In this document: in pieces, positions 26,145 through 33,487 of the stretch
How the letters are laid out: every line of letters starts with the position of its first letter
Position numbering within the stretch: the first letter of the stretch is position 1
From: Enterococcus avium ATCC 14025
GTDB lineage: Bacteria; Bacillota; Bacilli; Lactobacillales; Enterococcaceae
NCBI RefSeq assembly: GCF_000406965.1
Contig: NZ_KE136367.1
Span: forward strand, 213,090-277,089
DNA length: 64,000 nucleotides
Direction of reading: 5' to 3'
Made by a program: the position numbers and the translations under genes
The notes under the pieces: generated by a model
Databases searched by the model: none
What the model was told of the DNA's origin: nothing
The model's input: only the letters and a program-made list of their open reading frames with translations

Positions 26145-27314
26145 TTAAATTGCTTTTTCTTCGATGGCTCTCATAAATCGAGCCATTCCTACTTTTAAAA
26201 TATCCAATGGACAGCCGAAATTTATCCGAATATAATCACCGTCACCCTCTTCAAAAATCGTCCCTTCATGCACATCAACACCATACTGATTTTTCAGAAC
26301 CATTCTAATCTCATCAGAATCAGCGCATGGACTATCGATGATCCTCAACCATGCGAGATAGGAGCCCTCAGATTTGATTAGTTCAACCCGCTCAATTCCA
26401 GCAATAAGTTGTTCAAGATAATGATAGTTTTCTTCTAAGTGCTCAATCAGCTCGTTTAACCACGCAAGCGCTTGTTCAGGATGACTATATATAGTATTTA
26501 ACATTTCTATTGCAAATAGATCTAAGTCATTTAACCCATTCAATTTAAAAACGAATTCCATTCTTCTCTTTATTTCAGGATTTCTAGTAATGGTATAAGA
26601 AGCCTTTATTCCTGCAACATTGAACGTTTTTGCTGGGGAAGAAAGAACGATTATTTTTTCTTCAGGCTCACAGTTTCGTAAAACAGAATGGAAGGTATGG
26701 CCTTTAAAGATAAGATCTCCATGGATTTCATCAGAAATTAGATATAGTTTTTTCGTTTGTACTAGTTGCTTTATTTCACTTAATTCTTGTTCATTCCAAA
26801 CACGCCCTACTGGATTATGAGGGTTACACAGAACGACGGCTTCAATCTTCTGATCATCAGTCAAGAACTGCCTTGTTCGTTCAATATCAACCTGATAATT
26901 GCCATCCCTATTTAAAAGCGGTACTTCAATCACTTCAATTCCACAATTTTTCGCGATAGTCATCAATGGCGGATAGATTGGTGTAAACAATAAAAGCTTT
27001 CCTTCTGTTGTTATAAATGTTTCCAAAATTACGCGATAGCTGTGTAAAACACTGGTTGAAAAAAGAATGTCCGCTTCATCAACTTTACAATTATAATGTT
27101 CTTCATACCAGCTACTAATTCCTTCATTTATTTCTTTAGAAATGTCCGTATATCCAAAATAGTCCGCTTTTACTCTATTGATTAAATGTTCTGCTAAAAA
27201 CTCTGGTGACTTAAAATCCATATCGGCAATCCAAAAAGGAAGAATATCCTTTGTTCCATACCGTGACCATTTCTTTGAATAGGTCTGCTTTCTAATCTCT
27301 GCAATTGCCTTCAT
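26145..27314 (-). CDS. PLP-dependent aminotransferase, MalY/PatB type
   Basis: A 389-aa fold-type I PLP enzyme. The PLP lysine is in LSSPAKTFNVAGIKASY, with CNPHNPVGRVW and LISDEIHGDLIF earlier. MalY/PatB proteins are usually cystathionine or cysteine-S-conjugate beta-lyases. It follows the mannose-type PTS operon on the same strand but a terminator (27365-27403) separates them, so a role in that pathway would depend on read-through. The exact substrate is not predictable. Confidence 0.85.
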   Translation of the reverse strand: MKAIAEIRKQTYSKKWSRYGTKDILPFWIADMDFKSPEFLAEHLINRVKADYFGYTDISKEINEGISSWYEEHYNCKVDEADILFSTSVLHSYRVILETFITTEGKLLLFTPIYPPLMTIAKNCGIEVIEVPLLNRDGNYQVDIERTRQFLTDDQKIEAVVLCNPHNPVGRVWNEQELSEIKQLVQTKKLYLISDEIHGDLIFKGHTFHSVLRNCEPEEKIIVLSSPAKTFNVAGIKASYTITRNPEIKRRMEFVFKLNGLNDLDLFAIEMLNTIYSHPEQALAWLNELIEHLEENYHYLEQLIAGIERVELIKSEGSYLAWLRIIDSPCADSDEIRMVLKNQYGVDVHEGTIFEEGDGDYIRINFGCPLDILKVGMARFMRAIEEKAI

Positions 27315-27364
27315 TGACTAACTCCAATCATGTACTTAGTTTTTCAAGATTGACCCAAAATTCT

Positions 27365-27403
27365 AAAAAGGCCTCAAACTTGAAAAAGACAAGTTTAAGA
27401 CCT
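27365..27403 (-). terminator. Terminator between SIS isomerase and PatB genes
   Basis: Stem GGTCTTAAACTTG with CAAGTTTGAGGCC (one mismatch), followed by TTTTTAG on the minus strand. Confidence 0.7.
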
Positions 27404-27409
27404 AACTTC

Positions 27410-28114
27410 TTAAATGTGGAAGATCCGATCAGCATAGTTGTTCTCTATTTCTAAATTCCGTTCATGCCCGCCATCAACATTGGCACTCATATATACCGGC
27501 GGTTCAAAGCCTTTTTCCACCATGATCTTGATTGCTTCATACATTGTTTGCTGCAAAAGTAATGTCGCTGCAAAGGAAGAGGTTCCACAAACTTTTGTTT
27601 CTAAACCTTCGATTTCTAATGCCGCATCACCAAATCCTGAGTGATTATCTAGTACAACATCTGCAAATTCGTATAACATTTTTCCGCTATGATGACGCGA
27701 AGTCGTTGCTTTCGAAATATCCAAAGCAGTAACAACGATCAGTTTATTGCCACGCTTTTTGACTTCTTCCGCAATTTCAATAGCCATTGGATTTCTGCCT
27801 GAATTTGAGATCAAGAAGAAGATATCATTAGGATCAACCATTACTTTATGCATCAAAGTTTTCCCAACACCTGCACACTGTTCATACATGCCGCCAGCCG
27901 GGTCCATGATTGTTTTTGATGTGATTAGCCCACCCGCACGTCCACTGATTTCAATCGCCGCTGCATAAGAATGTCCACTACCAAACGCTTGAGTGATTCC
28001 TCCGTTCATAATTCCTTCGGCTACAATCTCAGCCGCTTTAGAAATGTTTTCCCCTTCGTTTTCCTCAATAATTTGCGTTATTCGTTTACATTCTTCAAAA
28101 AATTCTAATGTCAT
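27410..28114 (-). CDS. SIS-domain sugar-phosphate isomerase-like protein (UPF0309 type)
   Basis: A 234-aa single SIS-domain protein: [42 protein letters not shown] and [11 protein letters not shown] domains bind phosphosugars and serve in aldose-ketose isomerases, deaminases or etherases. It is the last gene of the GntR/PTS operon, so it probably processes the phosphosugar the PTS delivers, perhaps an amino sugar. The exact reaction is unknown. Confidence 0.8.
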   Translation of the reverse strand: MTLEFFEECKRITQIIEENEGENISKAAEIVAEGIMNGGITQAFGSGHSYAAAIEISGRAGGLITSKTIMDPAGGMYEQCAGVGKTLMHKVMVDPNDIFFLISNSGRNPMAIEIAEEVKKRGNKLIVVTALDISKATTSRHHSGKMLYEFADVVLDNHSGFGDAALEIEGLETKVCGTSSFAATLLLQQTMYEAIKIMVEKGFEPPVYMSANVDGGHERNLEIENNYADRIFHI

Positions 28115-28171
28115 TTTTCTTTCCCCTTTTTCATTCTGATATATTATTTTTCATTGCAAACTACGTACCAT

Positions 28172-28981
28172 TTAACCTAGAATTCTAAGATTGTAGAAAA
28201 CAATCGATAGTACCATAACTAACAGAATAGCTTTTGTTGATGTCATCCCCTTTTTACCTAACAGCCAATAAACGAGAGCGACCAAGCAGGCTGGAATAAG
28301 GGCCGGCATGATTTGATCAAGAATCTCTTGCAATTTCATCGTAACCTCGCCAGACTTATAGACGAAAGAGACATTTGCGGTAATAACAGTTGGAATAAGA
28401 GCTCCGACAACTGTCACCCCTAATAAAATTGCCGCATCTGTTAGCGCATTAAGCTTATCGCTGAATTCATTGACCAACTTCAGCCCCTGCTTGTAGCCGA
28501 ATGGAAGGAAGGTAAATCTGGCGATACAAACGGCAATATTTACCAATAACCAAATGATTACCCCTGTTACATTGCCTTTTTGTCCCATGTAAGCCGCGAT
28601 CGATCCTAAAACCGTCGGTAGTAGAACCCCAAAGATCGTGTCACCGACTCCAGCGAATGGCCCCATCAAGCCGGTTTTGATCCCGGTAATAACTTCTTTC
28701 GATTCGAAGCCTTCCTGTTCTTCAATCGCCAAGTCCATCCCGACAATAAAGTGTCCCATCATGGGATTACAGTTGAAGAATTGGTTGTGGGTCTCCAGCA
28801 TTTCTTTTAACTGTTCTTTGTTATCTCTATATTTCTTCTCTAGGAAAGGTAGCATCGTGTAAATATAGCCAGTAGACATCATACGTTCATAATTCCAACA
28901 AATTTGGCTTCCTAACATCCAGCGATAACTCGCTCGAAAAAGGTCTTTTTTAGTGATAATATTATTCTTCGTATTCTCCAT
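28172..28981 (-). CDS. PTS mannose-family EIID
   Basis: A 269-aa membrane subunit typical of IID proteins: SYRWMLGSQICWNYERMMSTGY near the N-terminus, GPFAGVGDTIFGVLLP in the middle, and C-terminal membrane helices. ATG 28981 gives correct spacing to AGGAGG, while ATG 28987 is only 2 nt from it. The gene overlaps the end of the EIIC gene. Confidence 0.95.
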   Translation of the reverse strand: MENTKNNIITKKDLFRASYRWMLGSQICWNYERMMSTGYIYTMLPFLEKKYRDNKEQLKEMLETHNQFFNCNPMMGHFIVGMDLAIEEQEGFESKEVITGIKTGLMGPFAGVGDTIFGVLLPTVLGSIAAYMGQKGNVTGVIIWLLVNIAVCIARFTFLPFGYKQGLKLVNEFSDKLNALTDAAILLGVTVVGALIPTVITANVSFVYKSGEVTMKLQEILDQIMPALIPACLVALVYWLLGKKGMTSTKAILLVMVLSIVFYNLRILG

Positions 28982-29780
28982 CTTCATAACCTCCTAAAGT
29001 GATCGTTGCATTAGCCGCTGCCACTGTCGCGGTCTCAACGTTCTTATCCTCACCAGCTTTATGATTGAAATGATTGATCGCTAGTGCAAAACCGACTAAA
29101 GCCACACCCAGCATAGGGACCTTTAAGTAAGCCGCGAGGAAAAAGCCAGCAATCAAGTAGGCAATATATTTATTCGTGGGAAGATACTTCAACAGAACAG
29201 CGATCCCGACTACCGGAAGCAAGCCTCCTGCTACCTTCAATCCGCCCATTAGCCAATCAGGCATATCATTGACGATCACATCAACTACTTTTTGTCCAAA
29301 AATGAGCATGATCCCTACTGGAATAGCACGAGATAAGCCCCAAGGAAACATTCCTAAAACCGTATTTCTTGCAATTCCTTTTGTATCTAACTCTTCGATG
29401 TTTTTATCAATTCTGTGTAAGAAGAACGTGTTGGCAAAACGAGCTAGGACATCTAATTGAACCATCAGCAGCCCTACTGGAACCGCAATCGCTAATGCAA
29501 ACTCGATCCCTTTACCAGAGATATGCGCAAAGGCTGTACCAACGATCGCCCCGGTCGTGAAATCCGGAACGGAAGCGCCTCCATAAGTTCCCACCCCAAG
29601 AACCATTAGTTGCAAGGTAGCTCCGATTGTCAATCCTAAAGTAACATCCCCAACGATCAATCCGGCAATGGTCCCTACGATTACCGGAAACTGCATTCCG
29701 ATGACTAACGTTAAGTTGTCCAAAATACAAAAGAACGAAAAAATGATTAAAATAGCAATTTGCCAAGTAGCTAGCTCCAT
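28962..29780 (-). CDS. PTS mannose-family EIIC
   Basis: A 272-aa membrane channel subunit. GLTIGATLQLMVLGVGTYGGASVPDF is the expected IIC motif (here quoted across a conserved loop), and several hydrophobic segments follow. The C-terminal acidic tail YEDGEYEE overlaps the EIID start. It starts one base upstream of the EIIB stop region, which indicates tight coupling. Confidence 0.95.
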   Translation of the reverse strand: MELATWQIAILIIFSFFCILDNLTLVIGMQFPVIVGTIAGLIVGDVTLGLTIGATLQLMVLGVGTYGGASVPDFTTGAIVGTAFAHISGKGIEFALAIAVPVGLLMVQLDVLARFANTFFLHRIDKNIEELDTKGIARNTVLGMFPWGLSRAIPVGIMLIFGQKVVDVIVNDMPDWLMGGLKVAGGLLPVVGIAVLLKYLPTNKYIAYLIAGFFLAAYLKVPMLGVALVGFALAINHFNHKAGEDKNVETATVAAANATITLGGYEDGEYEE

Positions 29781-29781
29781 A

Positions 29782-30264
29782 TTAATTCTCCTCTCTCAAC
29801 AATTTCATAAAATCGCTTTTGTCCTCATTAGGTACCATCTGGGCGACTAATTTCACACCCTTCTCATTTAGATGTTTGAACGCTTCAATATCTTCAGGTG
29901 TAACACCAATTGATTTTGCGACTTGTTTTGAGCCTTTTTTGGCTGACATGTTCCCAATGTTTATCTCTTCCAACATCACGCCATTGTCCACTAACTCAAC
30001 GAGCGTTGCTGGATTTTTGACGATCAGAAAAACTCTTTGATCATCGTATTGTCCATTAGTTATTCGAGCAGAAGCTCCTTTTGTGGTCAAAATACTGAGC
30101 TTGACTGAGTTGGGCTTAGCCATCTTGAGAACATCTTTTTCCATCTCATTTTTAACTACTACATTATCGACTACCATGATCCGATTTACTTTTAAGTGAT
30201 TCGTCCACATTGTTGCTACCTGTCCGTGGATCAAGCGTTCATCGATTCGAACATTCACGATCAT
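29782..30264 (-). CDS. PTS mannose-family EIIB
   Basis: A 160-aa cytoplasmic IIB protein. The phospho-His is in RIDERLIHGQVATMW near residue 14. ATG 30264 has GGAGGCGAGG upstream; an earlier in-frame codon at 30279 overlaps it and is not used. IIB takes phosphate from the separate IIA and delivers it to the sugar carried through IIC-IID. Confidence 0.95.
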   Translation of the reverse strand: MIVNVRIDERLIHGQVATMWTNHLKVNRIMVVDNVVVKNEMEKDVLKMAKPNSVKLSILTTKGASARITNGQYDDQRVFLIVKNPATLVELVDNGVMLEEINIGNMSAKKGSKQVAKSIGVTPEDIEAFKHLNEKGVKLVAQMVPNEDKSDFMKLLREEN

Positions 30265-30282
30265 TTTCCTCGCCTCCAATTT

Positions 30283-30633
30283 CTATAATTCCTTGATAGA
30301 TTCCTTTGCACCAATCAAACTATTCTCGATACTTTCCCCCATGACCAGACTGAGCATCATTGATAGATTCAATCCCGTAAATACCCGTATCCCGTTACTA
30401 TTCTTTTTGGTCAACAGAGCCGCATTTGCTGGACTGCCTCCAGGAATATCACAATAGATTGATACCTCATCCTCAGCAAATGCTATCCGTTTATTGTATT
30501 GCTCGATAATATCTGTCACAGACATCTCTTCTGTAAAATCAATCGAGAAGATATTGTCCTGCTTTCCTGCAATCATCTCTACACTATTTTTTATCGTTTC
30601 CCCGTACTTGCCATGTCCACATAAAAGAATCAT
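30283..30633 (-). CDS. PTS mannose-family EIIA
   Basis: A short 116-aa IIA domain. The phosphorylated His is His7 in LLCGHGKYGETI, and DIPGGSPANAA is the second conserved motif. It is a free-standing protein rather than an IIAB fusion. It lies 12 bp downstream of the GntR gene. Confidence 0.9.
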   Translation of the reverse strand: MILLCGHGKYGETIKNSVEMIAGKQDNIFSIDFTEEMSVTDIIEQYNKRIAFAEDEVSIYCDIPGGSPANAALLTKKNSNGIRVFTGLNLSMMLSLVMGESIENSLIGAKESIKEL

Positions 30634-30645
30634 CTTCTCACCTTC

Positions 30646-31341
30646 CTAGACAGATGCCACAGTGACATCAAAGTAGTTATATTTTTTATATGACAGAATA
30701 AATTCAATTAACTTGTTATCGGTTGAAAATGTTTTTTGCGTCATGAGTACAACTGGCTCTGAGTCAGACAACTTCAGTAGTTTTTTTACATCATCAGGAA
30801 CAGGAAATAAAATTTTGAAATTTTCTTCAAACTTGGCATTAAATAAATTAATATTTTTCTTCTCGCGAACCGTGTCATAGATCGATTTCAGCTGTTCCTT
30901 AGAAGCTCCCTGGATGTAATTTGAATCAATATAGGTCACTGCCAGTTGAATCGCTTCGTTCCGCGCATACTTCAATCGCGTAATTTTCTGAACTTCGATA
31001 CCTTCATCAAACTCACCAAGAATTTCTGAAGTCAACTCATTTTGAACAGAAATGACCTCTGTGTGCTCATCGCTGCGATCGTAATATTTATAGTCATTCT
31101 CGAAGTATCGTACAGTTGATCCTCTAAGTGCTTTCGTAACAAAGGTACCTTTTCCTTGGATTCTGTGAACGTATCCTTCAGAAACAAGTTCATTTAGCGC
31201 TTTGACTACCGTTGTGGAACTGACGTTGTATTTACTCTTCAAATCGGCTTCACTAGAAATTTTTTGTCCGGGTTGAAATTCCTTCGATAAGATTCGTTTG
31301 ACGATATCTTGTTTTATTTCTTCATATTTTGCTATGGCCAT
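30646..31341 (-). CDS. GntR-family (UTRA) regulator of the mannose-type PTS operon
   Basis: A 231-aa regulator. The N-terminal GntR wHTH is clear (IVKRILSKEFQPGQKISSEADLKSKYNVSSTTVVKAL with gaps, VHRIQGKGTFVTK). The C-terminal UTRA-like sensor domain probably binds a phosphosugar. It is the first gene of the operon, with GGAGGAG 7 nt before ATG 31341, and has an operator-like repeat over the transcription start. Autoregulated repression relieved by the PTS product is likely. Confidence 0.9.
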   Translation of the reverse strand: MAIAKYEEIKQDIVKRILSKEFQPGQKISSEADLKSKYNVSSTTVVKALNELVSEGYVHRIQGKGTFVTKALRGSTVRYFENDYKYYDRSDEHTEVISVQNELTSEILGEFDEGIEVQKITRLKYARNEAIQLAVTYIDSNYIQGASKEQLKSIYDTVREKKNINLFNAKFEENFKILFPVPDDVKKLLKLSDSEPVVLMTQKTFSTDNKLIEFILSYKKYNYFDVTVASV

Positions 31342-31362
31342 GATTTAGCTCCTCCTATCTAC

Positions 31363-31387
31363 TTAACACGTTAACCTGTTAACACGT
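31363..31387. promoter_or_regulatory. Putative GntR operator
   Basis: The stretch contains two GTTAAC palindromes in the order AACACGTTAAC, CT, GTTAACACG, just downstream of the -10 box of the PTS operon. A dimeric repressor bound there would block initiation. Confidence 0.6.
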
Positions 31388-31389
31388 CC

Positions 31390-31418
31390 ATAATAGCACC
31401 TCGAAAAACCTATTGCAA
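31390..31418 (-). promoter_or_regulatory. Promoter of the GntR/PTS operon
   Basis: On the minus strand, -35 TTGCAA (31413-31418) and -10 TATTAT (31390-31395) are separated by 17 bp. Confidence 0.7.
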
Positions 31419-31427
31419 GCGTTTTCT
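31413..31427. promoter_or_regulatory. Catabolite-response element (cre) over the -35 box
   Basis: TTGCAAGCGTTTTCT matches the consensus WTGNAANCGNWNNCW at every position. It overlaps the -35 hexamer, where CcpA binding would repress the operon while preferred sugars are present. Confidence 0.8.
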
Positions 31428-31485
31428 TAAAATTGATTTTTTCCTTATTTTAGAAAATGAAGCCTAATGACTATTTCACCAACAT

Positions 31486-31520
31486 AAAAAAGCCTTCCAA
31501 TTATTGATAGGAAGGCTTTA
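31486..31520 (-). terminator. Terminator of ridA
   Basis: Stem AAAGCCTTCC/GGAAGGCTTT with an 11-nt loop and six T on the minus strand, located 25 bp after the ridA stop. Confidence 0.8.
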
Positions 31521-31542
31521 AACGTATTTATTAAATTGACGT

Positions 31543-31962
31543 TTACTCAACAACCGCAATAATCTCAACTTCTACCAACGCATCCTTCGGCAAGTTTGCG
31601 ACACCCACACAAGAACGACTGGGTTTTTCCTTATCAAAAAAGCTAGCATAAATTTGGTTAAATGCTGCAAAATCAGACATGTTTTTCAAGAAGCAAGTCG
31701 TTTTTACTACCTTGTCGTAATCTGCTCCAACAGCCTTCAATACCCCGCCGACATTTCGTAATACTTGATACGTTTGGTCTTCAATCGTTTCTCCGACTAA
31801 TTCTCCGCTTACTGGATCTAACGCGATCTGACCAGAAGCATACAGCATGCCGTTTACAACTTTTGCTTGGACATATGGTCCAATTGCTTGTGGTGCCTCC
31901 GTTGTTTCCACCGTATAGATTGATTTTTCTTGAAAGTTCACTTCTGTTACGTTATTTTCCAA
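31543..31962 (-). CDS. ridA: RidA family enamine/imine deaminase
   Basis: A protein of 139 aa. The family body starts near residue 25 (APQAIGPYVQAKVVNGMLYASGQ) and ends CVGVANLPKDALVEVEIIAV with the conserved Arg in PSRSCVGV. RidA hydrolyses reactive enamines such as 2-aminoacrylate and the threonine dehydratase intermediate, linking it to Ser/Thr and isoleucine metabolism. TTG 31962 is the start, with AGGAG 8 nt upstream. The N-terminus is about 14 residues longer than usual. It is expressed behind a leader-peptide attenuator described separately. Confidence 0.85.
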   Translation of the reverse strand: MENNVTEVNFQEKSIYTVETTEAPQAIGPYVQAKVVNGMLYASGQIALDPVSGELVGETIEDQTYQVLRNVGGVLKAVGADYDKVVKTTCFLKNMSDFAAFNQIYASFFDKEKPSRSCVGVANLPKDALVEVEIIAVVE

Positions 31963-32040
31963 TTGCTCCACTCCTTTTTTTTCATTACAATTAACCAACA
32001 AATCATTCAACCGAAACAAGACTATTACTCTGCTAAACTG

Positions 32041-32084
32041 AAAAAAGCATCTCACCGATTGGTGGGATGCTTGGAGAATCCCAC
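32041..32084 (-). promoter_or_regulatory. Attenuator: terminator and competing antiterminator upstream of ridA
   Basis: The terminator pairs GCATCCCACC (32061-32070) with GGTGAGATGC (32047-32056), loop 4 nt, then six T on the minus strand. The alternative hairpin pairs GTGGGAT (32078-32084) with ATCCCAC (32062-32068), using the same strand as the terminator's first arm. The two cannot form together. Another long hairpin (32101-32140) overlaps the end of the leader ORF, so ribosome position there could decide which one folds. Confidence 0.75.
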
Positions 32085-32131
32085 TCAACAAATGTCAAAC
32101 AGGACTTCAAACTGTTTTTCCAAAACAGATT

Positions 32132-32185
32132 TCAAGTCCTCAGTCTAATAATAATGATCATTTGTCTAGTAGTCGTCGCGTTCAT
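32132..32185 (-). CDS. Leader peptide of the ridA attenuator (17 aa)
   Basis: ATG 32185 has AAAGGAG 7 nt upstream and reads MNATTTRQMIIIIRLRT then TGA. Three Thr codons and four Ile codons in runs make ribosome pausing sensitive to charged tRNA-Thr and tRNA-Ile, as in the E. coli thr and ilv leaders. The stop codon lies inside the first arm of a hairpin (32101-32140) that precedes the attenuator. The peptide is too short for usual gene calling. Confidence 0.7.
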   Translation of the reverse strand: MNATTTRQMIIIIRLRT

Positions 32186-32207
32186 AGAAATTCTCCTTTT
32201 AAAATTA

Positions 32208-32228
32208 AATTTAAATGGCATTTAAATT
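32208..32228. promoter_or_regulatory. Palindrome downstream of the ridA leader promoter
   Basis: The 10-bp arms AATTTAAATG and CATTTAAATT with a single central base lie between the transcription start and the leader-peptide ribosome binding site. It could be an operator or a 5' stabilising hairpin. Confidence 0.4.
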
Positions 32229-32242
32229 AATTTATGATTGTA

Positions 32243-32271
32243 ATGATAACGGAGGTTCCATTTATTGTCAA
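32243..32271 (-). promoter_or_regulatory. Promoter of the ridA leader
   Basis: On the minus strand, -35 TTGACA (32266-32271) is a perfect match and -10 TATCAT (32243-32248) has one mismatch, with a 17-bp spacer. Transcription should start near 32236. Confidence 0.8.
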
Positions 32272-32361
32272 TGAGTTTAAAGAATTTTCTGACATTTCTA
32301 TCTCACATTTTTGTAAGAAGATTGTTCGCTCAATAAATGGATGGATGGAAAAAATTTCGTT

Positions 32362-32392
32362 ATCCTCTTGTTAAGAAAGAGAGGATTTTTTT
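32362..32392 (+). promoter_or_regulatory. Terminator-like hairpin covering the traX-like gene's ribosome binding site
   Basis: ATCCTCTT (32362-32369) pairs with AAGAGAGGAT (32377-32386, one bulge), followed by seven T that end at the ATG. The Shine-Dalgarno sequence GAGAGGAT lies in the second arm, so the fold would hide it as well as resemble a terminator. Confidence 0.5.
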
Positions 32393-33181
32393 ATGAATAA
32401 AGGGATGAATGGTTTCCAGTTAAAAGTTTTAGGGGTCGTGACCATGGTACTCGATCACATTGCGGAGTTTTTTCTATTTTTAGGAGTGCCCATGTGGTTT
32501 CATTGGATTGGTCGAATCGCCGCACCAATTTTTCTTTTTGAAAGTTCAGAAGGTTTTGTCCACACCCGTAATCGAAAAAAATATATGTTTCGTTTATTAG
32601 CCGGTTTTTGGCTGATGGGAATTATCAATATGATTTTGAATCGCTATTTTGCGGTTGGAGACGCAATCGTTATTAATAATATTTTTGGCACGTTATTCTT
32701 AGGTACTGTCTACATGCAAGCATGCGAATATATTAAAGACCGTAAAGTGGCTAAGGGAGTAATTTGGTTCCTTGTTCCAACCCTATTAAGTGTTTTGACA
32801 ATCGGCCTGTTGTCTAGCGGATTACTTGATTCTAAATTCGGCATGCTTTTTTTCCAAGCATTTAATTTACTTGTACCAACACTATTGTTAACTGAAGGCG
32901 GAATTCTATTTGTTTTATTAGCAGTTCTATTCTATCTTTTCCACGGCAAGAAATTTTTACAGGTTGCAGCACTTGTTGTCATTGCGTTACTAACCCTGAT
33001 TTTCGGTGGCGGTATACAGCATGCGTTTATGATGAATTACCAATGGATGATGATGTTTTCAGCAATTCCAATCATTTTATACAATGGTGAAAAAGGTCGC
33101 AGTATGCGGAATTTCTTCTATATTTTCTATCCCGCACACATTGCAATTTTTGCCATTATCAGCTTTTTGATCCAACGCTAG
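32393..33181 (+). CDS. TraX family membrane protein
   Basis: A 262-aa polytopic protein with about seven hydrophobic segments. The N-terminal pattern (LKVLGVVTMVLDHIAEFF, WIGRIAAPIFLFESSEGFVHTRNRKKY) is that of the TraX/acyltransferase-like family, named after F-pilin N-acetylation. Chromosomal copies in Firmicutes have no known pilin partner and their function is unknown. It is monocistronic, ending before a terminator at 33254-33300. Confidence 0.8.
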   Translation: MNKGMNGFQLKVLGVVTMVLDHIAEFFLFLGVPMWFHWIGRIAAPIFLFESSEGFVHTRNRKKYMFRLLAGFWLMGIINMILNRYFAVGDAIVINNIFGTLFLGTVYMQACEYIKDRKVAKGVIWFLVPTLLSVLTIGLLSSGLLDSKFGMLFFQAFNLLVPTLLLTEGGILFVLLAVLFYLFHGKKFLQVAALVVIALLTLIFGGGIQHAFMMNYQWMMMFSAIPIILYNGEKGRSMRNFFYIFYPAHIAIFAIISFLIQR

Positions 33182-33487
33182 ACTTGACCTTCTCCATAAA
33201 AAGCTTTAAAATGCTTTTTGTGAATAAATCGTACAGATAACACGTAATGCGTGTCGAGAGAGAGGCGGTTTCTATTAATTTAGAAACCACCTCTCTTTTT
33301 GTCAGTTCTGCTTTTTGCAGTAAATAAATACAAGCAGATTCATAACCAAAAGCGTTGAGCAGTTTAGCAGAATGCTATGCGCAATGAAAGAAGTGCCTGC
33401 CATTAAAGCTGCTTCTTACTCTGGCAAAATAAATAATGGAGACGCCCGAATTTAAAGTTATTTGTCGAATTAAAGTGAGGTTATTAT
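33182..33487. other. Gene-free interval between TraX and MFS genes
   Basis: Contains the traX terminator (33254-33300) and then about 180 bp with no open frame. A clear promoter for the MFS gene was not identified by eye. Confidence 0.5.
33254..33300 (+). terminator. Terminator after the TraX-like gene
   Basis: Stem GAGAGAGG-GGTTTCT with AGAAACC-CCTCTC, followed by TTTTTG on the plus strand. Confidence 0.8.
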
